From Anaerolineae bacterium (GTDB lineage Bacteria; Chloroflexota; Anaerolineae; Aggregatilineales; Phototrophicaceae): a stretch of 64,000 bases of DNA. This document shows positions 41,385-51,121 of this stretch, one piece after another. A model generated the notes under the pieces. It worked only from the letters and a program-made list of their open reading frames with translations. It did not search any database and had not been told where the DNA came from. The position numbers were made by a program, and so were the translations under genes. The stretch spans positions 1-64,000 of the forward strand of contig JAJEGA010000090.1 of the NCBI GenBank assembly GCA_022820125.1. The letters are read 5' to 3'. Numbering within the stretch: the stretch's first letter is position 1; every line of letters starts with the position of its first letter.

Positions 41385-43895
41385 TTGCGATTTCGCATCG
41401 CGGGCTGGCTGCGCGACCATTGGCATGTTTTGCTGATCGTGCCTTTGGTCGTCATCGCGACCACCTGGCCAACCTTCCCGCGCATCTTCGACGCCGATGA
41501 ATTCTGGCTGCACGGCATGCAGCACGACAAGTGGTTGAAGCTCTGGGATGCCTGGCATCTTGAACGCGCGCTCACCGGGCAAGCGGACCTCTATTTCACC
41601 GATTTAATGTATCATCCTCAGGGCCAGTCTCTAGCGTTCCAAGCTTTCGCGTTTCCTCATGCGCTTCTTTTGATCGCCTTGAAGACAATGCTTCCGGTGG
41701 ACGATGCGTATAATCTGAACTTTCTGCTGATGCTTTGCTTCAATGCTTTCTGCGGATATGCGCTCGTTCGCTACTTAATTTTGGACAAATGGATTGCCCT
41801 CTTTGGCGCGGCTGTCTTCGCCGTGGCGACGCCCTTTCCGTATGGATCAACGATTCCCGAATTTGTCATGATGGGGACGCTGCCATTAACGGCGTATTTT
41901 TATCTTCGAGCGGTAACGGAGCGCAGGCGGCTATTCGCGGGACTGGCGGGATTATGCGCTGGAATAACGGCGTTCATAGGCGTATACCCATTTGCGTTTG
42001 TTCTCTTGACTGTTGGAATTCTCGCCCTCATCAAATTGCCGTCTTTGTGGAAGCAAAGCGCGTTCTGGGGCGTTCTGCTCATTTTTGTCGTCGTATGGGC
42101 AACGTTAAGTCTCATACGTTTTTACCCAATGCTTACAGACGAAGCAAATCTAAATCTGGCGATGGAAAGACATCAAGATCAGTCGCGCAGCAGCGACCTG
42201 CTTGATCACTTTGTCCTCAAAAACAATCCCTTTACGGCTAATTTTTTGGGCTCGCTCTTCAATTACAGCCATGACCATGAGCCTTCCATTATCAAGCGTG
42301 AATATAAAAATGCCTACTTGGGCTACATCAATCTTGTCCTTATTGCCTGCGCCTTCCTCTTTTTGCCTCGGCGAGGGCGGCTGTTGCCATGGATCGTGAT
42401 TCTGGTCTTCTTCGCCATATTGAGGCTCGGCGACTATCTGACTCTGAGCGGAACCCACTATACAGACATCATTCTGCCGGGGCGGCTGCTGCGGGATTGG
42501 TTTCCCGTAGTGTTTCGGAATATTGGCCGGTCAGAAATTTATCAGCTAGGTGTAGTCATGCCCGTCGCAGTCTTATCCTGTTATGGTCTCGCTTCGCTTG
42601 TGCAATTGAAGCCGGTTAAGATGCGTATTCTTTTGGCGCTTCTGCTCACAATAATCGTCACTTTTGAATTCTATGTGCCTCGGCTTGGTCAAAGGCTTGA
42701 GCGCAACAAGACGGCATTCCTCGACTGGCTGCAATCTGAACCTGAAGACCAGATCAAACTCATCCAACTGCCGCTTGCGGACATACCCAGCAGATACTAT
42801 TTATTCGTGCAAACCCTTACCGGTTTCCCCCATGCAAATGGCAGCGCAAATCGCTTATTGCCCGCCACCAGACACAAAATAAACGGCAACCTGCTGCTCG
42901 ATACTTGGGAACGCAACCGCGGCGTCCATTGCCTGCCGCACAATGAGCGGTCTTTCCTAGCGGCTTTGGACCAGCTCCTGGCGGACGGCTTCACCCATAT
43001 CGTGGTGCACAATTGGCTTTATGGCGAAGAATTCATTATTGATACATTTGAGAACGTCCCGCCAGCATACGACGATGGCTCCGTGAGCGTGTACCGCGTA
43101 CGCGATCTGCGCCTCAGCTGTAATAATCAAGCGGCGGAACTGCCCCGTTTTATCCACTTCGCGCAATCATCGGCGGCGATTCCGGGCGCTGGCACATCAA
43201 TTCTCAGCCTTCACTCTAGCCAAGCCATCGACGCCGAGCTCTTCGAGTATCTTGGATCGCTGTTTTCCGAATGGCGCAGCTTGGTTCATCTATACGCGGA
43301 GGACGGCGAAGTTGTCATGCAAAGCGCTGGCCAGCCCTACACCGACCTAAATGCTATGATGAATGACAATCAGGTTATATATTTCCTCTACAATACGCAT
43401 GAGGCAGACCCAGACTTGCTTATCGGCAATGCAACCTTTGACGGATTCAACCTGTGCCAGCGTGAAGCGCACGACGATGGCGCGGTCATTGAGCGCTACG
43501 TCAGCCACGATTTCTCTTGTGATCTCGTCGCCTCAGACAGCCCGTTTAAGGTTCAATACGACAATGGCATCCGGCTCGAGAATCTTTTGGTCCAAACCGA
43601 CCAGGATGTCTTGGATCTTCAGTTCATGTGGAGCAACCTGCCCGATGAAGCGCATTCGGTGTCAATTCAGGTGTTCAATGCGGCAGGCGAAAAGGCATTC
43701 GGGCAAGACTCCGTCATTGGGCATATAACGCTGGACCGTCAGCGCGTTGATATTTCGTCTCTGCCGGCCGGCGATTATAATGTCAAGCTGATACTGTATA
43801 GCTTTGAAACAGGCGCCACAGTGGGCAAGGCAATAATAGAAGACGGTGCGCGATTTGATCGCGAGCTGCCGATTGCGACTGTGGATCGACGCTGA
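41385..43895 (+). CDS. GT-C-like membrane protein, tandem paralogue 1
   Basis: An 836-residue protein: about 11 helices in the first ~410 residues, then a soluble, probably extracytoplasmic ~420-residue domain. After helix 1 comes FPRIFDADEFWLH (Asp36, Asp38, Glu39), the acidic loop position used for catalysis in GT-C glycosyltransferases, followed by a long loop with YHPQGQSLAFQAF. The TTG start (41385) follows GGAG by 6 bases. It opens a three-copy tandem array and is visibly more A/T-rich than its neighbours. A role as a lipid-linked sugar transferase is inferred; no named family is recognised with confidence. Confidence 0.62.
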   Translation: MRFRIAGWLRDHWHVLLIVPLVVIATTWPTFPRIFDADEFWLHGMQHDKWLKLWDAWHLERALTGQADLYFTDLMYHPQGQSLAFQAFAFPHALLLIALKTMLPVDDAYNLNFLLMLCFNAFCGYALVRYLILDKWIALFGAAVFAVATPFPYGSTIPEFVMMGTLPLTAYFYLRAVTERRRLFAGLAGLCAGITAFIGVYPFAFVLLTVGILALIKLPSLWKQSAFWGVLLIFVVVWATLSLIRFYPMLTDEANLNLAMERHQDQSRSSDLLDHFVLKNNPFTANFLGSLFNYSHDHEPSIIKREYKNAYLGYINLVLIACAFLFLPRRGRLLPWIVILVFFAILRLGDYLTLSGTHYTDIILPGRLLRDWFPVVFRNIGRSEIYQLGVVMPVAVLSCYGLASLVQLKPVKMRILLALLLTIIVTFEFYVPRLGQRLERNKTAFLDWLQSEPEDQIKLIQLPLADIPSRYYLFVQTLTGFPHANGSANRLLPATRHKINGNLLLDTWERNRGVHCLPHNERSFLAALDQLLADGFTHIVVHNWLYGEEFIIDTFENVPPAYDDGSVSVYRVRDLRLSCNNQAAELPRFIHFAQSSAAIPGAGTSILSLHSSQAIDAELFEYLGSLFSEWRSLVHLYAEDGEVVMQSAGQPYTDLNAMMNDNQVIYFLYNTHEADPDLLIGNATFDGFNLCQREAHDDGAVIERYVSHDFSCDLVASDSPFKVQYDNGIRLENLLVQTDQDVLDLQFMWSNLPDEAHSVSIQVFNAAGEKAFGQDSVIGHITLDRQRVDISSLPAGDYNVKLILYSFETGATVGKAIIEDGARFDRELPIATVDRR

Positions 43896-43985
43896 TCTCC
43901 CCAGGAGACGCTACCGATCAAAGATAGAGAAGCAGACCAGAGCAACTTTGTAGAATGTGACAACGATAAGATAGGTTGACAGACG

Positions 43986-46493
43986 ATGAGCCGTCTCGTA
44001 CAGCTCTTGCGCAATCATTTGCCCCTCCTGCTGATTGTGCCGCTGGTCGTCATCGTAACGACCTGGCCGACTTTTCCCCGCATCTTCGACGCGGACGAGT
44101 TTTGGCTGCATGGCGCATACGGCGACAAATGGCTGCGAATCTGGGACGCTTGGCATTTTGAACGCGCGCTCGCCGGGCAGACGCCACTGTATCATACGGA
44201 TACCCTCTTTTATCCCGTGGGCACGTCCCTGACCTACTATGCCATGGTGTTTCCCCATGCGCTGTTCATGATCGCCTTACAGACCATTCTTCCTGTGGAC
44301 GACGCTTATAATTTACTTTTTCTGCTGATCCTCTGCTTCAACGCATTCTGCGGCTATGCGCTGATTAGACACTTGATCAAGGACAAGTGGATTGCGCTTT
44401 TTGGCGCTGTCATCTTCGCCGTGGCGACGCCGTTTCCTGTAGGGCAGACGGTGCCCGATCTCATCACGATCGGGACATTGCCATTGACGATCTATTTTTT
44501 TGATCGTTCCCTTAGAGAGGGCAGGAAACTATTCGCCGGTCTTGCGGGATTAAGCGCTGGCATCACCGCCTTCATTGGCATCTACGTGTTCGCGATTATC
44601 GTAATAACCGTCGGCATCTTCGCCGCCTTTAGAGCTTTGTCGCTATGGCGGCAGCCGGCTTATTGGCGCGGTCTGCTCATTTTGATTTTCGTCTGCGGCT
44701 TCACTAGCGCTTGGCGATTCTATCCGATGCTTTTGAACCGGGCAGAGCTAGAGCAGGCAACAGGGGTGTACAACCATTGGTCTCGCAGCAACGATGTACT
44801 GGAGCATTTCGTCCTTCCGAATAATCCCATTACCGGTCATTTATTTGGCGAGCCGCTCGACCCGAATGACGACTACGAGCGATCCGCCATAAGGAAGGAA
44901 TTCAAAGAAGCTTACCTGGGTTACATCAATCTTTTCCTGATAGCTTGCTTATTCCTCCTGCGGCCAAGGCGGGGAAGGCTGCTGCCATGGCTCGCGATTC
45001 TGCTCTTCTTTGCGGTTCTAAGGCTAGGCGACTATCTCATATTCAATGGAATCGAATATGAAGATATCGTATTGCCCGCCAAGCTCTTGCGCATATGGTT
45101 TCCGCCCCTGTTTGGCAACATCGGCCTCCCCGAATATTATCAGATTGGCGTGCTTACGCCGCTGGCGGCGCTTTCCTGTTACGGTCTCGCCGCGCTTTTG
45201 CGATCAAAGGGGGGCAAGACTCGAAGGCTTATCGCGCTTCTGTGCATTCTCATCGTCTGCATAGAATTTTATATTCCTCGCCTTGGTCAAACGATTGCGC
45301 CGAGCAGGACGGCATTCGTCGCTTGGCTGCGATCGGAACCTGAAGATCAGATCGCGCTCGTACACCTGCCGCGCAAAGATGCGGATGTTTCCTACTATTA
45401 CTACTTGCAAACCCTGTCTGGTTATCCACATGCAAACGGATTTAGCACGCGCGCGAAGCGCAACTCTATACGCTATCGTGATAGCAACCTGCTGCTGCGC
45501 GCTTGGGGCGAGAGCCGCAGCATCCATTGCCTGAAATATAATGAGCAACCGTTCACCGCCGCTTTGGACCAGCTTCTAGCGGACGGCTTCACCCATTTCG
45601 TCATGCACTATTGGCTCTATGGCGAAGAATTCATTATTGATACATTTGAGAACGTCCCGCCAGCATACGACGATGGCTCCGTGAGCGTGTACCGCGTAAG
45701 CGATCTGCGCCTCAGTTGCCAGAATCAAGCAGCGGAACTGCCCCGTTTTATCCACTTCGCCCAGTCGGCGCTGGCGATGCCGGGCGCTGGCACATCAATT
45801 CTCAGCCTGCACCCGAGTCAAGCCATCGACGCCGATCTCTTCGAGTATCTTGGATCGCTGTTTTCCGATTGGCGCAGCTTGGTTCATCTATACTTGGAGG
45901 TCGGCGAAGTTGTCTTGCAAAGCGCCGGCCAGCCCTACGCCGACCTAAATGCTATGATGAATGACAATCAGGTTATATATTTCCTCTACAACACGCATGA
46001 GACAGACCCAGACTTGCTTATCGGCAATGCAACCTTTGATGAATTCAATTTGTGCCAGCATAAAGCGCATGACGATGGCGCGGTGATAGAACTTTACGTC
46101 CGTCGCGGTTTTTCTTGCGAACTCGTCACTGCTGGCGATCCCATACAGGTTCGCTACGACAATGGCATCCGGCTCGAAAACCTGGTGATTCAGACCGACC
46201 AAGATGTCATGGACTTCCAGTTCATGTGGAGCGGCCTGCCTGATGAAGCGCATTCAATATCATTGCAGGTGTTTGACGCGACAGGCGAGAAGGTACTCGG
46301 GCAAGATTCCGTCATTGGGCATATATCGCTGGACCGCCAGCGCGTTGATATTTCGCCGGTGCCGCCCGGCGACTATCGAGTCAAGTTGATTCTGTACAAC
46401 TTTGATTCGCGAGTCGACGTGGGCGGGACGGTAATTGAAGACGGCGCGCGTTTTGAGCGCGAGCTAACAGTTGCAGCTTTGGAGCGATTTTGA
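43986..46493 (+). CDS. GT-C-like membrane protein, tandem paralogue 2
   Basis: An 835-residue paralogue of the preceding gene with the same plan: helix 1, RIFDADEFWLHGAYGDKWLR, then a helical core and a soluble C-terminal domain. An 81-bp block (45618-45698) is identical at the DNA level to 43020-43100 in paralogue 1, while a 67-bp block (46104-46170) is identical to 48699-48765 in paralogue 3, though intervening parts differ more. Its leader contains GATAAGATAGGTT shortly before ATG, as does that of paralogue 3. No ribosome binding site stronger than AGG is present. Confidence 0.62.
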   Translation: MSRLVQLLRNHLPLLLIVPLVVIVTTWPTFPRIFDADEFWLHGAYGDKWLRIWDAWHFERALAGQTPLYHTDTLFYPVGTSLTYYAMVFPHALFMIALQTILPVDDAYNLLFLLILCFNAFCGYALIRHLIKDKWIALFGAVIFAVATPFPVGQTVPDLITIGTLPLTIYFFDRSLREGRKLFAGLAGLSAGITAFIGIYVFAIIVITVGIFAAFRALSLWRQPAYWRGLLILIFVCGFTSAWRFYPMLLNRAELEQATGVYNHWSRSNDVLEHFVLPNNPITGHLFGEPLDPNDDYERSAIRKEFKEAYLGYINLFLIACLFLLRPRRGRLLPWLAILLFFAVLRLGDYLIFNGIEYEDIVLPAKLLRIWFPPLFGNIGLPEYYQIGVLTPLAALSCYGLAALLRSKGGKTRRLIALLCILIVCIEFYIPRLGQTIAPSRTAFVAWLRSEPEDQIALVHLPRKDADVSYYYYLQTLSGYPHANGFSTRAKRNSIRYRDSNLLLRAWGESRSIHCLKYNEQPFTAALDQLLADGFTHFVMHYWLYGEEFIIDTFENVPPAYDDGSVSVYRVSDLRLSCQNQAAELPRFIHFAQSALAMPGAGTSILSLHPSQAIDADLFEYLGSLFSDWRSLVHLYLEVGEVVLQSAGQPYADLNAMMNDNQVIYFLYNTHETDPDLLIGNATFDEFNLCQHKAHDDGAVIELYVRRGFSCELVTAGDPIQVRYDNGIRLENLVIQTDQDVMDFQFMWSGLPDEAHSISLQVFDATGEKVLGQDSVIGHISLDRQRVDISPVPPGDYRVKLILYNFDSRVDVGGTVIEDGARFERELTVAALERF

Positions 46494-46580
46494 TCTTTCC
46501 GGAAAAAGCTGTCGATTAAAGCGTGGGCGCGGATTAACGTCACCGTGCAAAAGGTGAAATGGATAAGATAGGTTCGACAA

Positions 46581-49088
46581 ATGAAATGGCGTTTTGTACA
46601 GATATTGCGCAATCATCTGCCTGTTTTACTGATCGTGCCGCTGGTCGTCATTGTGACGACTTGGCCGACATTTCCCCGCATCTTCGATGCCGATGAGTTT
46701 TGGCTGCATGTCTCTCACCAGGACAAGTGGTTAAAGTTCTGGGATGCCTGGCACTTTGGGCAAGTGCTAAACTCGCAAGCCGATCTTTACCATAGCGACT
46801 ATCAGTATCATCCGCAGGGCTTGTCCTTGGCCTTCCGAGCCTTCATTTTCCCTCATGCGCTCCTTATGGTCGCCTTGGAATCGATTCTCCCCGCGGATGA
46901 TGCCTATAATCTGCTCTATCTGCTCATACTCTGTTTCAACGGTTTCTGCGGCTATCTCTTAATCAGTCACTTGATTAAGGACAAATGGATAGCGCTATAT
47001 GGCACCATTGTCATAGTCACGATCGCGCCGACCCCCTACGGGTCAACCGTGCCCGACCTCACCATGATCGGGACATTGCCATTAACACTGTATTTTTTTC
47101 ATCGATTCCTATCGGAGCGCCGCGCGCGCTTGGCCGGTTTCGCCGGGATATGCGCTGGAATCACGCCATTCATTAGCGTATACGTATTCGCGATTATAGC
47201 ACTGTCGATTGGTATCGTGGCCCTTTTGCAACCTTTGTCCCGCTGGAAACAGCTGAGCTATTGGCTCGGCTTGTTGGCATTCGCCGTCGCCTGCGGCTCG
47301 GTAAGCATGTTGCGCTTCTATCCCATGCTGCAAGATCGAACAAACCTGCGAGGAGCCAATGAGATATATGCTGAGGTTCTTCATAGCACAGATTTACTTG
47401 AGCACTTTAGTTTAAGCAGCAATCCCATAAGCGGGGCAATTTTTGGCGCGATAGTCGATACGAATAACGACTTCGAAACAAGCTCCAAAAGGCGGGAATA
47501 TAAGAACGCCTACTTAGGTTACATTAATCTTTTCCTAATCGCCTGCGCCTTTGTACTCAGTCGACGTAGGCGAAAGTTGCTGCCATGGTTGGTGATTCTG
47601 ATCTTCTTTTCGGTACTGAGGCTTGGCGACTATCTCACATTCAATGGGATCGAGTATGAACATATCGTATTGCCCGCCAAGCTCTTGCGCATATGGTTTC
47701 CGCCCCTGTTTGGCAATATCGGCCGTCCCGAATACTGGCAGATCGGCGCGGTCATGCCGCTCGCAGCGTTAGCCTGCTTTGGTTTTGCTTCGCTCGCGCA
47801 ATCCAAGCTAGCCAGGACCCGTATGCGAATTTCGATTCTGTTCATCTTCATCCTCTGTCTGGAGACATTTTTTCCTCGCTTAGGGGAAGCGATTGAGCCT
47901 GACAAGACCGCATTCACCGCTCAGCTGCAGTCCAATCCAGATCATCCTGTTAGATTGATCAATCTTCCGATTGTTCGACACGGGCAATATTTTCTCTTTG
48001 TGCAAACACTAACCGGTTTGCCGCATGCCTATGGACATAGCAGTCGCATACCCGACAGCACCAGACACTATGTTAATGGCAACCTCCTGCTACGAAGCTG
48101 GCTTGACGGCCAAAACGTCCATTGCCTGGCGCACAACCTGCCAGAATTCACCGCGGCTTTGGAGCAGCTCGAGGCCGACGGCTTCACCCATATCGTCGTG
48201 CACAATTGGCTCTATGGCGATCAATTCATCATTCACTCCTTCGAAAATATCCCAGCCGCATACGATGACGGCTTCGTAAGCATTTACCACGTAGAAGACA
48301 TGCGCCTCAACTGCCAGAATCATGCCGCCGAATTGCCGCGCTTCATCCACTTCGCCCAGTCGGCGCTGGCGATTCCGGGACGCGGGTCCGCAATTCTCAG
48401 CCTGCACCCGAGCCAAGCCATCGACCCCGATTTATTCGACTATCTTGGTTCCCTGTTTTTCGATTGGGCGAGCCTGCTGCACTTGTATCAGGACAATGGC
48501 GAACTGGCAACGCAAAACTCGGGCAAGCAATACGCGCGCTTAAAGGCATTTATTGAAGACAATCAGATTGTCCATGTCCTCTACAACACAAATGACGGAG
48601 ACCCTGACCTGCTTATCGACGAAACAGCATTTGACGGATTCGGCATTTGCCAGCGTAAAGCGCATGACGATGGCGCGGTGATTGAACAATACGTCCGCCG
48701 CGGTTTTTCTTGCGAACTCGTCACTGCTGGCGATCCCATACAGGTTCGCTACGACAATGGCATCCAGCTCGAAAACCTGGAGATTCAGACCGACCAGGAT
48801 GTCGTGGACTTCCAGTTCATGTGGAGCGGCCTGCCTGATGAAGCGCATTCAATATCATTGCAGGTATTTGACGCGGCGGGCGAGAAGATACTCGGGCAAG
48901 ATTCTGTTATTGGTCACCTAACGCTGGACCGCCAGCGCGTTGATATTTCGTCTCTGCCGCCCGGAGACTATCGAGTCAAGCTGATTCTGTACAACTTTGA
49001 TACGGGCGCCATCGTCTCCGGAACCGCAAGCCGAGACGGCGCCCGCGTTGAGCGCGCATTGGAAGTCGCTGCCATTCATCAATCATAA
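46581..49088 (+). CDS. GT-C-like membrane protein, tandem paralogue 3
   Basis: An 835-residue third copy. The acidic loop RIFDADEFWLHVSHQDKWLK and the YHPQGLSLAFRAFIFPHALL stretch are conserved, while the variable loop after the sixth helix (around residues 240-300, e.g. GANEIYAEVLHSTDLLEHFS) differs from copies 1 and 2 and may set specificity. The C-terminal domain (LRLNCQNHAAELPRFIHFAQ onward) is nearly the same as in copies 1 and 2. It ends the array; an unrelated SDR gene follows after 140 bases. Confidence 0.62.
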   Translation: MKWRFVQILRNHLPVLLIVPLVVIVTTWPTFPRIFDADEFWLHVSHQDKWLKFWDAWHFGQVLNSQADLYHSDYQYHPQGLSLAFRAFIFPHALLMVALESILPADDAYNLLYLLILCFNGFCGYLLISHLIKDKWIALYGTIVIVTIAPTPYGSTVPDLTMIGTLPLTLYFFHRFLSERRARLAGFAGICAGITPFISVYVFAIIALSIGIVALLQPLSRWKQLSYWLGLLAFAVACGSVSMLRFYPMLQDRTNLRGANEIYAEVLHSTDLLEHFSLSSNPISGAIFGAIVDTNNDFETSSKRREYKNAYLGYINLFLIACAFVLSRRRRKLLPWLVILIFFSVLRLGDYLTFNGIEYEHIVLPAKLLRIWFPPLFGNIGRPEYWQIGAVMPLAALACFGFASLAQSKLARTRMRISILFIFILCLETFFPRLGEAIEPDKTAFTAQLQSNPDHPVRLINLPIVRHGQYFLFVQTLTGLPHAYGHSSRIPDSTRHYVNGNLLLRSWLDGQNVHCLAHNLPEFTAALEQLEADGFTHIVVHNWLYGDQFIIHSFENIPAAYDDGFVSIYHVEDMRLNCQNHAAELPRFIHFAQSALAIPGRGSAILSLHPSQAIDPDLFDYLGSLFFDWASLLHLYQDNGELATQNSGKQYARLKAFIEDNQIVHVLYNTNDGDPDLLIDETAFDGFGICQRKAHDDGAVIEQYVRRGFSCELVTAGDPIQVRYDNGIQLENLEIQTDQDVVDFQFMWSGLPDEAHSISLQVFDAAGEKILGQDSVIGHLTLDRQRVDISSLPPGDYRVKLILYNFDTGAIVSGTASRDGARVERALEVAAIHQS

Positions 49089-49230
49089 TCCCTCTGCCTG
49101 GACGCGCCGGCGCGGATTGCTGGCGATGCGCCCCAAGATCGTTTATCAACTGGCAGTTTTGCCGCTTATCGATTAGCGTTGAGCGCATTACAATGCCCCA
49201 GCGCATAATCGTTGAAGGTTGGACAGCAAA

Positions 49231-49953
49231 ATGCACACAAGCATCAAGGGCAAAACTGCGGTTATCAGCGGCGCCAGCCACGGCTTGGGGCAGGCAGTTG
49301 CCCTGAAGCTGGCGGCGCTCGGCGCTCACACCGTCTTGCTCGCCCGCCGATTGGATCCACTGACCGATACGGCTGAGGCGATCCGAGCGGGCGGGGGCAA
49401 AGCGACAACTTATACTTGCGATGTTTCCGATTCGGCTCAAGTTCGAGCGACCGCCGCGGGGATTCAAGACAAATTCGGCGCGGTTGATATCCTCATCAAC
49501 AACGCCGGCATTCCCGCGCCCCGCAGCTTTGTGGAAACGGATTTCGCCGCTTGGGACGAGGTCATTGGCGTCAATCTCTCCGGCGTCTTTTACCTCACGC
49601 GCGCCTTGTGGGATTGCCTTGTCAGCGCCGAATCGGCTTCTGTCATCAACATATCCGGCACGGCTGGTTTGCGCGGCGGCGGCAGCCCGGCTTATGGCGG
49701 CTCAAAGTTTGGCTTGACGGGCTTGAACTATGCCATCGCCGAAGCGGGGAAAGCGCACGGCATCCGCGCGACCATTCTCTACCCGGGCGGCATGGACACC
49801 GGCTGGCGCGGCGCGCCCATCGGCGAGCTGCCTCGCAGCCAGAGCATGGATCCGGCAGTCGTCGCGGACATGGTCGCCCATTTGGCTGCCAGCCCGCCGG
49901 AATTTGTCGTCAATGAAGCGGTGCTCAATCCGCTTGATCACCCTTTCATGTAA
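49231..49953 (+). CDS. Short-chain dehydrogenase/reductase
   Basis: A 240-residue classical SDR. NAD(P) motif SGASHGLGQAVA, the NNAGIP loop, catalytic Ser in VINISGTAGL and the Y-x-x-x-K in AYGGSKFGLTG are all present. ATG 49231 is preferred to the upstream TTG (49219), which would leave no room for the GAAGG ribosome binding site. The Ldh-type dehydrogenase follows after 10 bases, so both probably act in one oxidation route of a hydroxy acid or polyol. Confidence 0.9.
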   Translation: MHTSIKGKTAVISGASHGLGQAVALKLAALGAHTVLLARRLDPLTDTAEAIRAGGGKATTYTCDVSDSAQVRATAAGIQDKFGAVDILINNAGIPAPRSFVETDFAAWDEVIGVNLSGVFYLTRALWDCLVSAESASVINISGTAGLRGGGSPAYGGSKFGLTGLNYAIAEAGKAHGIRATILYPGGMDTGWRGAPIGELPRSQSMDPAVVADMVAHLAASPPEFVVNEAVLNPLDHPFM

Positions 49954-49963
49954 GGCAGCGCTA

Positions 49964-51031
49964 ATGGCATACGAAGTAAGAGACGCGTCGCTGGTCAACT
50001 TCTACTCGCTGGAAACGCTCAGGTCCTTCGCTGACGCTTATATTCGCGGCTTGGGCGCCACGTCCGAAGAAGCCGCTATCATCAGCGATGGCTTGATGAC
50101 GGCATCGCGATGGTGGCACCCGGGGCAGGGTCAAGGCTTGGAGAAACTCTTCCGTTATACGCGGCGCGTTTCCAATGGCGGCATCCTGCCAGACGCGCCC
50201 ATGACCTGGCTCGTCGACGCGCCCGCCTATGCCCTGCTGGACGCGGCCAAAGGCTTCGGTTATGTCGCCGCCCACCGCGCCATGATCCGCGCGGTCGAAA
50301 AAGCCAAGGTCAGCGGCATCGCCATGGTCGGCGTGCGCCACAGCAACCACTTCGGCATCGCCGGCTACCATGCCTTGACCGCAGCCAAAGCCGGCTTGAT
50401 CGGCTGGTCTTGCACAAACGCCGCCGCCGAAATGGCGCCCTGGGGCTCGGCGAAAGTTGTCCTGGGCACCAACCCCTGGGGCATTGCCATCCCGCGCAGC
50501 AGCGACCATGCCATCGTCCTTGATATGGCGCTCACCATGTCCGGCAAAGGCATGATGCGCTGGTACGAACGCGAGAACCGCCCGATGCCCGATAACTGGG
50601 CGCTGACGCCGGAGGGTCAAATCACCACCGATCCTGCGGCAGCCATGGCCGGACCGCTGCTGCCAATTGGCGAATACAAAGGCTATGGGCTGAGCCTCTT
50701 CACTGATGCGCTCGCGGGGGTGATGACGGGCGCGCTCTTCGGGCTGGATGTCTTTCAGGACGATCAGAACTTTGATGTCGGCCACATGATGATCGCCATC
50801 AACCCGGCTGCGCTGCTGCCCGCCGCTGAATTCGACAGGCGGCTGGAAGAGCTGGTCGGCCAAGTGAAAGGCGCGGAGCCGATTGATCCCGCGCGACCTG
50901 TCATGCTGCCGGGCGAAGTCGAATTCCGCCGTATGCGCGAGCGGGGCGAAAGCGGCATACCGGTCTCGCGCGAAACCGTGGCGCAATTGCGTGAACTGGC
51001 GGCTGATATCGATGTCGCTTGCGAGCTGTAA
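49964..51031 (+). CDS. Ldh-family (malate/L-lactate/ureidoglycolate-type) dehydrogenase
   Basis: A 355-residue member of the MDH2/YlbC family, whose fold differs from classical lactate dehydrogenases. It oxidises 2-hydroxy acids with NAD(P). Seen: the catalytic His block MVGVRHSNHFGIAGYHALTA, LGTNPWGIAIP, and the GEYKGYGLSLFTDALAGVMT segment. AAGG lies 8 bases before ATG. Family members act on malate, lactate, sulfolactate, ureidoglycolate or 2,3-diketogulonate; the exact substrate is open. Confidence 0.9.
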   Translation: MAYEVRDASLVNFYSLETLRSFADAYIRGLGATSEEAAIISDGLMTASRWWHPGQGQGLEKLFRYTRRVSNGGILPDAPMTWLVDAPAYALLDAAKGFGYVAAHRAMIRAVEKAKVSGIAMVGVRHSNHFGIAGYHALTAAKAGLIGWSCTNAAAEMAPWGSAKVVLGTNPWGIAIPRSSDHAIVLDMALTMSGKGMMRWYERENRPMPDNWALTPEGQITTDPAAAMAGPLLPIGEYKGYGLSLFTDALAGVMTGALFGLDVFQDDQNFDVGHMMIAINPAALLPAAEFDRRLEELVGQVKGAEPIDPARPVMLPGEVEFRRMRERGESGIPVSRETVAQLRELAADIDVACEL

Positions 51032-51052
51032 ACCAGCAGGGCTGGGTAGAAT

Positions 51053-51081
51053 TTGAGCAATAGCAGTTCAATCGCTACAAT
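51053..51081 (+). promoter_or_regulatory. Candidate sigma-70 promoter of the catabolic island
   Basis: TTGAGC (51053-51058), a 17-base spacer and TACAAT (51076-51081), ending 40 bases before the S9 peptidase start. Confidence 0.55.
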
Positions 51082-51121
51082 AATATCTGCGAATTAGTTC
51101 CAATTATTCGAGGACAATTTC

